Shown here piece by piece: positions 53,230 through 64,000 of a stretch of 64,000 nucleotides of DNA. The stretch comes from Timema cristinae. Its lineage: Eukaryota > Arthropoda > Insecta > Phasmatodea > Timematidae. The stretch lies in contig JBCFYV010009882.1 of NCBI GenBank assembly GCA_039000515.1, forward strand, positions 61,583,317-61,647,316, given 5' to 3'. How positions within the stretch are numbered: position 1 is the first letter of the stretch; every line of letters starts with the position of its first letter. A model generated the notes under the pieces. It was not told where the DNA came from and ran no database searches. It was given only the letters and a program-made list of their open reading frames with translations. Position numbers and translations under genes: made by a program.

Positions 53230-54420
53230 GGGTTACACTCTTGTATATGGTAGTAGAAGTTCGAAGGCCTGGTCGGTTAAGCTCGTATTGTTTATTTCTC
53301 GTTTGGTCAAGAAGCTCTAGGAATCAACTCACTGCAAAGCATCTATAATATTAATTACACGTTTTGAGGAATACTACTCAGAGTGGTTTTTTGGGAATGT
53401 GTTGGAGTTAAAAGGGAACAAATGTCACGTTAAGCATGGGCAACTCAGTATGACCAAAATTTTTGGAAATACGTCATGTGAAATATGCACTTCAGAAAGA
53501 AGTTTATGAGCTAAATATTTTTAAAATAGCCTATTGTAATAGGATCGCCTCTGTATTGGTAATAATAAAGAGGGGTAGGAACCTTAGATAGTGTAGCGAT
53601 ATGAATTTGTCTGTTAGCATGGTGTTGTAGCATCTTTAATACCGACTTTCAAGCATCAAAGAAAAAATTTCAAGCTTATAACCGACGTGAAAGTTTTCTA
53701 CAAACTGGATTTGGACTAGACATAACTTATATCAATGTAGGGTTGATGCTATAACAACTAGTGTGAAGCTCAAGAAACCCAACATGTCTCTTTAAAGTCC
53801 ATGAGCTGCCACTTGTGACCAACTCTGCTCCGGGAAGTTGTTAAACTGTAGTGATAGAAGCTACTACCAAGCTATACAGGGTTGACTCTTATTTTTAAAG
53901 ATATGCTCACTACCGGCAAAAAGTTGAATTAGTATTATCACCCAAATCAAATACTAACTAAGCTTTGTGATGCATAACTATATTTAAAATATATAAAAAA
54001 AATTTAATCAGCGCCCTATCAGATGAATTTAAAGAATTAATGCCAAGAATCTCCATAATCTAACAGCCAAAATAATCGCTGATAAGCGAAGAGGCCCATT
54101 TCCTGTGGATAACAAAACCCTAAAAACAGTCTCTTAGGCAATGAAAGTCCTTCTAGTGACAAAGTACTAAGACACTATTAGTCTAGCCGACAATAATGTG
54201 TAATGTGATGTATCACCATATGAGGTAGGGGATGTACTAGCCCCCCAAAATAAACGTGTCACTGAGACAAAGTTTTCCTCCTGCACACATACCACAGCAG
54301 AAATGAGTTATACCCATGTTTCCAGAGAAGGTTGATTATATGGACAAGTTAGTACCTATCTGGTGGAGATTATACTAAATTTAAAGGTCATTGGCCACGG
54401 CTAGGGAATTTTCAGCCAAA
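53230..54420 (+). pseudogene. heavily decayed Ty3/gypsy pol (RT and RNase H)
   Basis: Frame-shifting + strand pieces in the expected order: a stretch with YALQKEVYELN and RIASVLVIIKRG (about 53470-53570, RT start), FYKLDLD (about 53700, place of the first RT Asp box FTKLDL), LFKVHELPLVTNSAPGS (about 53790-53840, like LFxxxRLPFGxxSAPxxFQ), the segment KTVSxAMKVLLVTKY, then CDVSPYEVGDVLAP (RNase H start) with AEMSYTHVSREG (about 54300-54330). Stops and indels are everywhere. LTRs were not found. A separate, much older insertion than the element at 16668. Confidence 0.62.
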
Positions 54421-57156
54421 TCAATATACTCCTGTAGTGGTAATCGAGAATGCTGAGCTAGCTATTCCACCTGAGGGCATTTTGTATCAGCAACATGGTT
54501 CTGGTAAGAAAAATGGTAATGTAAAATTATGCATACATTTTGCACTGACAATCATGGAGTGAGAATAGATTTACCCAGTTTTGATATTTTTTTACCAGGC
54601 ATATAAAACAGATGACTCTCAAAGGAGAAGGTGGTATAGCAGATCAAAGTGTAAAAAGTGATTGGGAAAAAGATATGTCACTGCTAGGCTGGTTAACACA
54701 ACAAATATTATGCACCTTCTCTTGGCTGCTGCAACTAGCTAAAAATGATGAAATTACACTTCCTTAATTGAAACAGGTGGTGATCCGTGGAGCACTTAGA
54801 GGTAGCATCAGAAGGATCTCCAGCTTTAGTGATTGCTACAATGGAAAAAACCCAGCAAAAACGCCAGGAGCTAAAAGTGAACACTGGAGCTGCAAGCCAG
54901 TAAGCAGTTGCTGCATTTTTAAAGGGGTTTGGGAAAAAGAGGTAGTCAAATATATTAGCTTCATGAAATGAACATGAACAATATTATTAACTTCATTCTA
55001 TGTTATATCAAATAGACAAATACTCTTATGTATAATGATGGTTTTAAGATTACACTAAATTGACAACAAAACAATGCCTAATGATATGTCAAAGCCAATT
55101 ATAACTCTATGTCAGGATTATTTCAACAGTAGCCATAAACGAGTAACTGTAAAATAATCTTATTTATTAGGTAAAACCCACGGCCTAGCACAATATATTA
55201 ATGTAGAACCTACTATAGATGTTCACTAACCCAGTTTCACATGGCCCTTCTATTTATTTTTAAACATTAAAACGTCTTTGCTTATGAATAATATATTTAT
55301 GGAAAATATTTTACACTCAAGGCAAGTCACACAAGTTGATACACAGGAATAAATAATTTTTAATCTTGGTGTATATTTTACAAAAAAAAAAAAAATGAAA
55401 AGAAGACCATGTATTAAGAACAATATATTCTCTCCTTAGCACCCAGTCAGTGGAAATTATTTAATTGACACGACATGGATAACCGGAAATAAAGTTAATA
55501 TTTTTCGAATCTAGGCACGTAGGTATGTGTTCACTGGCAACCAAGATATAATATATTCATCACAAAAGTTTCATTTTTCTGGTACAGTGTACACCCTACC
55601 TGTACCATTATACCATGCAGATGAGGATGTCATTCAGTCATAACTGACTAGATTTATCAAGTGCTAACTAAATAAGATTGTCTTTATATAGGGTATTAGA
55701 CATAGATTAAATAAGAAAATTACTGGCATTTATAATAACACTCTACAAGACATTTTAAATGTTTCTCTCTTCTTAAAATGAGTGTCTTTGACAATGTGCT
55801 GTAAAAAGTAATCTCAGAATGTCTGAGTATAAAACGGATACATTTTTGTTTATATATTAACGATGGGTATTTTTGTTGTGATTAAAATGTAATAATTTTA
55901 GATTATGTCTCAAATAAATGCACTATTCTTGATGACTAAATTGGCAGTGATATTAAAATAAGCGTGAAACAAATCTTGATATTTTCCATATAAATAACCT
56001 CGCCTTTGATTAACATCCTTCTTGTTTTGAAATTTAAAAATCCCAAATTGAGTTTACAAAACTTTCTAGTCACAGAGAAGAATGTAAGTGATAATAGGTT
56101 ACCGTATCATTATTAATATTCCATTTCCTCTACCCATGTATAAACAAAAAATTAGAATTGACATTGTACCCATTTCTTAAATAAAAAACATTATTATAAA
56201 ACACCCTTTACGATTTACCTCACAGATAAATTATATGTGAACAAGTGGCAGATTGTTAATTGTTGTTAAGACGAACAAAGTTTGATGGAACTGTACTAGT
56301 AGAGTTCTCCCAATTAGTGTCAAACTTGCGCTTTAAAGGCAATGAAGCATACCCTACCTGTAAAGTTTTCACACGTTGTAATTAAACTAATTGGGTAGTG
56401 GTAATACATTTAAATTGTGTAAAAACTTTGCTGAATTTGCTTGGAAGAAGAGTAGGCAATTATTATTTAGGAAAAAACACCTTCAGCACACCTGTTTGGG
56501 GATCAAGCACTAATTTACTTCTCATCATGTGTAAATTGTTAAATTGATAGTGAGGAGTAAGGAATATTTTTTGGTTCAATACTGCCTTGCACTATAATCA
56601 GCAAACAAGACATCATATATATATATATATATAATGAGAGAAATAATACTAATAATCTTATGACAAACAATTAAATATACAGTTGGGTCTGAGTAATCTA
56701 TTATGGCACTATAGAAACATAGAGAAATTAGTTCTTTGTATATGTATTTAAAAATTTGAATGAATATAATCTATGAAAGGACACTATAGTTTACATAATA
56801 TGACATTGTATTTAATAAGCTACACTATTCTAATTCATCATAATATATTTAGCATTTTCCTATCATCAACTCTTATATTTATTTAAAGGTTTCTCATTCA
56901 CAGAACCAAATAAATGTAGGTTGGAAAAGGCATTAAATGTTCAATATTAAAACACAATTTTCCAATAAAGCCTTTTGTTGAGTGACTGTTGGTTCATACA
57001 ACATTTAATTTAATTTCAAAATCAAACAATAAATATGGGTTATTTTCTATATTTTTGGTACAATGATTGATAAGAAATAATTTCTATATCGAGATTTCAT
57101 TGTGTTTCTAAGAGAAATAATTTACCCAAATTTATAATGCCTAGTATTTACTAAGG
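54421..57156 (+). other. flanking DNA, possible further gypsy debris at its left edge
   Basis: 54421-54970 may include integrase debris but nothing could be matched. The rest is AT-rich with an A run at 55381-55393 and (TA)n at about 56613-56632. Confidence 0.5.
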
Positions 57157-57163
57157 ATCATTA

Positions 57164-57171
<8 letters not shown>

Positions 57172-57198
<27 letters not shown>

Positions 57199-57333
57199 GC
57201 ACCGCGTCTTACTACCCGTTCGGGTTATACGCACTTACGCTAATGTGTAATGGTAGGGTGATTGTGAGATGAAATGAAGGACCTACAGTTTAACGTGGAA
57301 TCCGAACCACCGTGGAGGCCTGGCATTCCCCAC
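57172..57333 (-). mobile_element. 5'-truncated SINE family A copy
   Basis: Minus-strand copy: (ATT)n to 57198, then gcaccgcgtcttactaccc and the body up to the 'ccaccgtggaggcctggcat' region. The tRNA-like head is missing. A 15-bp direct repeat ATCATTATATTATTA at 57157-57171 and 57334-57348 is the TSD. Confidence 0.88.
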
Positions 57334-57348
57334 ATCATTATATTATTA

Positions 57349-58309
57349 GTTTTATTATTAGTAAAATAGCGTTGCCCATTATCAGCTCGTATTTATATAT
57401 TGAAGGGCGGTAGTAATGGGGGTTTTATTAAGCATTAGCGGGATTTAACCATCAGCGGTTGAAATGCTAGGATCATATTTAATTTGGTTAGTGTTTACAA
57501 GACAAACTGAGTTTGAATCTTGGCCTGGTGAAAAAGGGTGGTTTACTATTGTGACTTATAAAATAGGGTTCAGTTATCCTTTCTCTACCATTTGATTGCA
57601 TTTATTCTGACCAAACCTTGACATTTTTATTCCCCTCACACTAAATTGTTTAACTCATGTGATAATGGTACTAATTGGAAACAACCTAATATACACCATT
57701 ATAAAAACTCAACACAAACATTAATATTTGGTGTCTTGTTTTTAAATAGAAAAAATATAGCTCCTTTCTTGGATTGAACCAGTCTTTTAATACTTGATGA
57801 TATAAATGAACTAATTTATTGATTCCTCAAAATTATTTCAAATATTTGTGGCTGTAATTTCTGAGAAAAAATACACACAAATCATTGTGGGAAACAAGTT
57901 GGACTGGATCCTATGTTATGTTTAGTACATCTAATATAAACTCTGAGTAAACTGCAATACTTATGGAGAAAGACTTTCCTCTCTCTCTCTCTCTCTCGGC
58001 TAATTTGCCTGAATCTCTTCCTTTTTGTTATCATGATGTTAAAGCTAAAGGGTTTTTCGTGGAATTCTTCTATTGGTAAACACATAATCCAATGGACCCA
58101 ATGTACAGTCTATTCTAGAAACTTGGATTATTTCTACAATCATGTAAACTATTTTCAATGTTAATATTTTATTAACTTTCCCTCACTGCGTTCGTACCTT
58201 CTTAAGATTTAGGGTGACAAAACTTTGTCTAAATAATTATAGTTAATTTGTATATATAAATTAAATTAAATCATGAATTTTTTAACATCACATCTTACTA
58301 ACCCTTTGT
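57349..58309. other. flanking DNA with a small CT repeat
   Basis: The only clear structure is (CT)n at 57978-57998. The rest is unassigned. Confidence 0.6.
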
Positions 58310-58680
58310 TCATAATTAATTTGTGTATACAATTTTTGTTTGCTCATAGTTATTGTTTGTATAAACTTTAAAATAGTTCATAATTTTTGTTTGTATAAAA
58401 CTGAAGCCAGTTCATAATAAATTTATATATAAAATGTAAGCTTACTCATAATTAATTGTTTATACAACTTTAGTTTGCTCATAATTAATTTGAGAATAAA
58501 ATTTTAGTTTGTTCATTTATTAACCTATGTATAAAACTTTAGTTTAATCATTATTAATTTTCTATAAACCATAGTTTACTCATAACTAATTTGTTCATAG
58601 AACTTTACTTTGCTCATAAATTGTTTGTAATCCTATATACAACTTTTATCTACCCATAATTAATAAACAAACATTTATGA
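58310..58680. repeat. degenerate tandem array, period about 43-45 bp, 8-9 units
   Basis: The unit is roughly tttgctcataattaattt + gt(a)tatacaactttag. Units differ by substitutions and small indels, so the array is old. It has no coding potential. Confidence 0.75.
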
Positions 58681-58739
58681 ATATAATCCAACAAACATTT
58701 TAAGCCTTACTATAAATATTCACTTTCAACTACACACTT

Positions 58740-58789
58740 GCGTATAACCCGAACAGGTAGTAAGACGCGGTGCTAATAATAATAATAAT
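58740..58789 (+). mobile_element. tail-only SINE/LINE insertion with TSD
   Basis: Only about 50 bp: gcgtataacccgaacaggta, gtaagacgcggtgct and (AAT)n. It is flanked by a perfect 12-bp duplication AACTACACACTT at 58728-58739 and 58790-58801, so it is a complete insertion event and not a decay product. Confidence 0.88.
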
Positions 58790-58801
58790 AACTACACACT
58801 T

Positions 58802-61541
58802 CTAATAAAAAACTACCTATTATATACTATAGTTCTACAAATATTTTCTAAATATAAAATACAAATATATTACAGCTTGTTCTGTTAAACCAATACTACA
58901 CAAAATACTAATAAAACCCAAGTTCATTTAGTGAATATTTTTACAATAATTAAACGGCGCATGAAAACCAAACCATATAAATTTATTACTGCGCAACATA
59001 GTCAACACAGAGCTGCAAAGTTTGAGATAAGTTTGAAAGAAGATTGTCCAAGGTTCCCCAAAATTATGTTTGCCATTTCTTCAGAGATGATATTAAATTT
59101 AGTTTAATGAGTGATGTAAATAAGTGCTATATATATTAACCATTACACTTTTACTAGTTATTTCAAGTTCACTTTGATAAAAAAAAATTATACTAATGAA
59201 TTATGTATAGGCTATTTATCCTGAAAATTTTCAGTCTTACCTTGACGGACTATGACTCCATCTTATAAGCTATACCAAAGTGTAATCATGCTAGTTAGGC
59301 TAGCTAACTTTCAGAAGCTGGAGTTTACTATGAATTACTACTTACTAGTGGTCTGTAGATATGGTTGACCGTACAATGAATCCCTAATTCCTAGTTGAAG
59401 CAATTTCTTAGCTCAATCATACTGTGAGATTTCATTCACAGCTATATGCGGTCGAGACACTTTGGAGCAGTCAAGTTATGGTTGCATTGCTCAAGAATTT
59501 TTTTTAATGTTTAAAGGCATCGTATTGCAGGCACCATTTATAAATTTTAACATAACACTAACAGGTATGTACAACAAAACACAAATGGTATTTGACAAAG
59601 AAGGCTTTATTCTTACATCATTTTATGTTGTTTTATAATTTCATTCTTTTTCATCGCATCTTAAGAACCTTAACTGTTTGGGATGTATAAAATTTCACTG
59701 TCTTCCTCGAATTGAATTTATATTTTAATTAGGGTATTTTTTTACTCTCTCATATAGATAAAGTATTGTAATTGTGAACAATTTCAACCACGAGATTATG
59801 CTGGATCTTGACGTTTTATGTGGACCTCAAACAAAAAGAAATAATCATATATCACTCTCTGTATGTCTATTGTGCTACACAGAAATAGTTTAATGGTTTA
59901 CATTCAAAATTGGTATTTAGATGTTATATAGTAACTATTTTTTTAAATATTTTAAATCTCAAACAAAGTGTACTGTCTGACTAATATTTTTATACTTATA
60001 TTTGTGTGACACAATTATTTCAGTTTTTTAAAAATTATTCTCTTATATAGCCAAGGCTTTCTTGTTTACAATAAAATGAGTAAGTATGCACGATTGTGTT
60101 ATACCATGTAAATTATTATATTAGAAGAGTCTCAAAGTTATATCCCTTTGTGGAAGACAAAGATAGCATCCACAAGGTCACGATTCACATCCGTATCCAC
60201 ACATTTAGCCGATAAATATAGTCATGGATTGTAATATAACATAATAATTTAATATAATAATAATAATACAACATAATTTAATTTGTTTCAAAACATTTTA
60301 AATGTAAGTTGAGTGGATTACAAAATACTAATTATTTAATTTATTTAATTATTAATATGAATGAGGGGAGTATTAATAAATGTTATTGTTACTATACATA
60401 TAATATTATCCATAAATATTGTTTATTTTTATTAATTCATATTTTATTTCTCAAGTGTGTGCGCAAATCTCGAGTGATAATAAATAGTAGGTCTAGGCCT
60501 ATTTATTGACACCTCGTATTGGTTTATTCTTATTAGTCTGGCAAATGTCTTTTTTTTAAATATTTTAGTAATTTATTTGTAGCTTGATTTGAAGATTTAT
60601 ATAACTTTCACGCTAGTATCCAATTTTAATTTCATACTAATAGTATTAAATAGATCCGCATACACGCTCTAGTCATATACTTAGAATCATCTTTTGCCCT
60701 TTAACTGGCCTGATACAGTTCTTGCCATCCAATTATTCTCAAAGAAGGGTTATTCTAAGTTTTCTCGAAATTAAACTAGCGTGTCGAACAACTGCGGTTC
60801 ACGTAACTGGATTGTGTCTAATAAAACACTGGACTGTGACTGCTGGTGTGTCTGCTAGCAGTAATGACTGTTTGCGCTAAGTTAACTGTTTCAAGGATGT
60901 ATTCGCTATCATTATTTAAATACAATTGCTTAAAACGGTAAAAGTAATTAGTAAACCCATAATCCACAAAAACATAGTTATAATTCATAAATATAAACCA
61001 AAACCAGCTATATAATAACTTAACCAATAAAAAACAACATTGTGATTGGTAGGTAATATTTCTTTAATATACAGAAACTAGAAACAATAACATGGGTCTA
61101 CTAGGCCTCACCTGAATTCAAATAAAATATCAAATCATTAATAATGATCCTTTTTAATAGCCTACTCAATGGGATGTAAGTTATAATAATTGATTTTACG
61201 TATCATTTGTTGGCATAAACAAGACAAAATTTAATCTCAATCTTACTTTAAGAATAAATCTGTAAGTTTAAGATATCATAATATATATATCAATATATAA
61301 TAATTTTTATATACACTTATGTCTAATAAATACATTAGATGAATGTGTAATATATAGTTATATAAAATATAAAATAAATGCATTATCTATATATAATATT
61401 TCTTGTATAAATATATAAAATATATATTATACGTTTATTTAATTTATATTATAATGTATTATATCTGTATTATATATAATGCATTATAGTAAATAAATGT
61501 ATAAATAAGTATTTATAAATATATATAAACATATATATAAA
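58802..61541. other. flanking DNA, nothing recognised; strongly TA-rich from 61270
   Basis: No repeat copy or coding relic was recognised between 58802 and 61270. From there to 61541 the sequence is almost only A and T with palindromic 'tatata' runs. Confidence 0.65.
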
Positions 61542-62008
61542 ACTAGATAGCTGTTGCCCGCGGCTTTGCTCACGTGGAAGTTTATTATATACAAATACGA
61601 AAATATACATATGTATTTACAGATTAATTTAAAATATTACGTTACGTTGATGACCATAACTTGACCTCAGATCAAAAATAATGCAAGTCCGATACAAACT
61701 TTCACCCCCTTTTTCATCCCTTATTAAATAAAATTTCCAAAATTCCTGAAACACGTATTTATTTGTTTTACGTCAATAACCGAAATACAAAATTTTGTTT
61801 ATGTAACTTTCAAAATGACGGACTTTTATACATATTATCATCACCTATTTTGACCCCTTTGGGGTGGAATTTTCTAAAATCCTTTCTTAGTGGGTGCCTA
61901 CATAACAAAATGAGTATACAGTCCGAATTTCATGCTTGTAGCCTTGATAGTTTGCGCTCGGCGATGATGAATCAGTCAGTCAGGACATGTTATTTTATAA
62001 GTATAGAT
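61542..62008 (+). repeat. short interspersed repeat D, copy 2
   Basis: Almost identical to 40442-40943 over its whole length with the same first and last bases. It has only two TCAG units (61973-61982) against about nine in copy 1, and lacks a short duplicated catacatattat segment. The 84-codon frame at 61763 is part of the repeat. Confidence 0.8.
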
Positions 62009-62068
62009 TATTTATAAAATTATACATTCAAAAATATAAATATTTATATAGACCTATCTATAAATATG

Positions 62069-62105
<37 letters not shown>

Positions 62106-62220
62106 AATTTATCTAATTAATATTGATTTATAGGAATTATTTTATAAATTAATGGATGAGTTATATAGTATTTTAAAAATATATGGCAATATAAATAAAT
62201 ATATATAATATTTTGTTTAT
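62009..62220. repeat. TA-rich tract with (AT)n
   Basis: Includes a pure (AT)n run at about 62068-62102 and mostly A/T sequence around it. Confidence 0.75.
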
Positions 62221-62246
62221 AGCATCGCGTCTTACTACCCATTCGA
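62221..62246 (-). repeat. SINE-tail fragment
   Basis: agcatcgcgtcttactaccc followed by attcg is the reverse complement of the family A/B tail with one or two changes. No TSD was identified. Confidence 0.5.
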
Positions 62247-62769
62247 CTAACAAGTTGGATGAATAGAGGATGTTTTATTTTAAGTTACCACAACAGCATG
62301 TCTTTAAACATATGTAATTATGAAAAAAAAGTTTTATACAATGTTGCTTGGTTTTATGATGCTCGAAAAATTATATTCTACGAAAAAAAAACAAGCAACT
62401 TTTTTGTCTGAAGCGCTTTTTTACCCGAAATCTACATATTCTAGTAGGCAATACACTGAAATAAGAACAGTTCTAAAAACATCATACGTATTTCTTTATT
62501 TCGTTAAATTTCTTCAAAAATATACCATGGATAAAATTGTTTCAGACAAAAGTAGCTTATTTTTTTTCATGGCAGACTATACGTTTCTGCAATAAAAAAT
62601 ACAGGCTCCTATTTAAAAAAACAATAATTGACCTTGAGATGACCATGAAGATGTCAAAAAAAATGTGTCATTTTGTTGGCGTCTCTAAACCAAGCAACTT
62701 TGTATGAAGCTTCTTTTTCTTAAATGCGTTTTTTAAAGATATTTTTCTGTGCCGATGTAAATAGATGGT

Positions 62770-64000
62770 ACATAACTCTTCACGTACTTTCTCACTCCAT
62801 TGTTTAAATTTGGAAATAATTAATCAAAACTGGTAATATTTGGGAAACGAAATAATATACACTAGCAAACCCAAGCAAAAACAGCGTTATACATACGTAA
62901 AACTTTTATTGACTCACGGTTTAAAATTTATAAGTTATTATTTTTAAAGAATTAAAGTCCTCATTTGTATATTTCAACAACAAAAAACAAAAAAGATTGA
63001 TATTGGGTCCACAAGAGTTAACACTTCGTAATAAATTTCGACTTCCGTTTAAAATTTTTGACATTTTATTAGAGGTTGCACATCTTATGGTTATCACATT
63101 GCTATAAAATTTCTCATTTATAAATTTTGACCATTAAAAAAGATAATATTGATTATTGAGCCTGAAATGATAGCGATGGATCATTGCTGTATAAACATTT
63201 CCCCTAAAAGGTTAAAGGAAAAAGAACATAAATTTTTGAGGGACTTAATTATTTCCTTACTCTATGGCATTAGATAATAATTATTACATTGAAACATAAA
63301 TAATATATCTGTGCAACTAGAGCTCACAAAATTGTAATAATATATTTGCCAATATTTAATAAACTATTGTTTTTATAAAGATATATTTCAAATATTTTTA
63401 TTTTTATTTTTAATAGTACTACAAATTTGCAATGTTAAGTTATTTAGTATCTCAAATAGTTGCGGAGATAGGGAAATTCTAGCTTCTGTAAGATAAACCA
63501 AAATCATTTTTATGGTCAAATGGAAATATCCATCTTATTTATAATCTTAATTAATGCTTAGATACGAATTTTAATAAAATCCTTAGAGCCTATTTGAAAA
63601 AAAATAGATATTTTACTCTTTCGCCCTTTATTAAACTACTCTTAATTTTAGGGTTAAACAGACACACAGACAGACAGCATTGCAAAAACCAATTTTTAGG
63701 AATTGGGGGGGTCGTGAAACATTGACATCCATCAAAAGATCAGATTAGATTTTTTTTTTTTACAGTCGCATTACTTTACCTTTAGTGTTTGGAAGTTAAA
63801 AAACATATATAATACATTTGTGTATAGCTTTAAAATTATTGTTTTTATAAAAATATCTTTCAAATTCAAATAAAAGATTTTCACTATAAATATACCTACA
63901 TATTTTCCATTATAAGTAATTTCATATCTCAAAAAGCTACAGATATAATATGATAAAAAATTAGAATTCATGCATCAGACCGGAACTCTTAAAGTCATTT
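62770..64000. repeat. dispersed repeat, right copy (partner at 640)
   Basis: Same orientation and order as 640-2110: ataatatacactagcaa (62853), tattgggtccacaag (63002), tctcaaatagttgcgga (63450), agggttaaacagac (63650), catcagaccggaac (63972). It runs off the window end. The right copy has cagacagacag where the left has a simpler cagacgg. Confidence 0.7.

Noticed and set aside
54768..54971. 67-codon + strand frame
   Set aside because: No domain; close to the gypsy relic and likely debris.
1..64000. CRISPR arrays, operons, bacterial promoters or rRNA genes
   Set aside because: Nothing of this kind is seen; the window is spliced, repeat-rich eukaryotic DNA.

Overview
The window is AT-rich eukaryotic DNA, most likely from an insect. 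The organism group is inferred from the host gene and the repeat types; Hemiptera is a guess, not shown. It contains one host gene, on the + strand: the 3' part of a still life (sif)/Tiam1-type Rac guanine-nucleotide exchange factor. Nine obligatory coding exons were found between 3929 and 49355. Their splice phases fit end to end and they add up to 1830 nt (609 codons plus stop). They cover most of the DH (RhoGEF) domain, the following PH domain and a Ser-rich C-terminal tail. The N-terminal PH, RBD and PDZ parts must lie to the left of the window. A tenth, 69-nt, phase-preserving exon at 48906-48974 may be a cassette exon.

The introns are long and filled with mobile DNA. From left to right: an intron with a possible hAT-type end, one copy of a dispersed repeat, a decayed Tc1/mariner-like transposase and a tRNA-derived SINE only 28 nt from an exon (1-3928); a second SINE type and a decayed Ty1/copia element with both LTRs and a 5-bp TSD (6133-11373); a 17-copy 30-bp minisatellite (12071-12581); a pair of divergent tRNA-like inverted repeats (13073-14425); a 9.76-kb Ty3/gypsy element with 711-bp LTRs, a 4-bp TSD and a nested SINE (16668-26427); three copies of an unnamed repeat family (26880-28260, 31225-31520, 35590-37800); LINE reverse-transcriptase relics (30170-30330 and 39060-40230); and a short CAGT-bearing repeat found twice (40442, 61542). 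Both LTR elements with preserved LTRs lie antisense to the host gene.

The region after the sif stop codon (49356-64000) has no convincing host gene. It holds a heavily decayed Ty3/gypsy pol relic on the + strand (about 53230-54420), two 5'-truncated SINE tails with target-site duplications, a 43-45-bp tandem array, TA-rich tracts and a second copy of the repeat seen at 640-2110.

The most unusual structure is in the Ty3/gypsy LTR. Its terminal part holds three internal copies of the LTR-end/primer-binding-site junction in addition to the real one, which suggests stepwise growth of the LTR by repeated capture of primer-binding sites. Everything here was read by eye; no database search, folding or alignment program was run.
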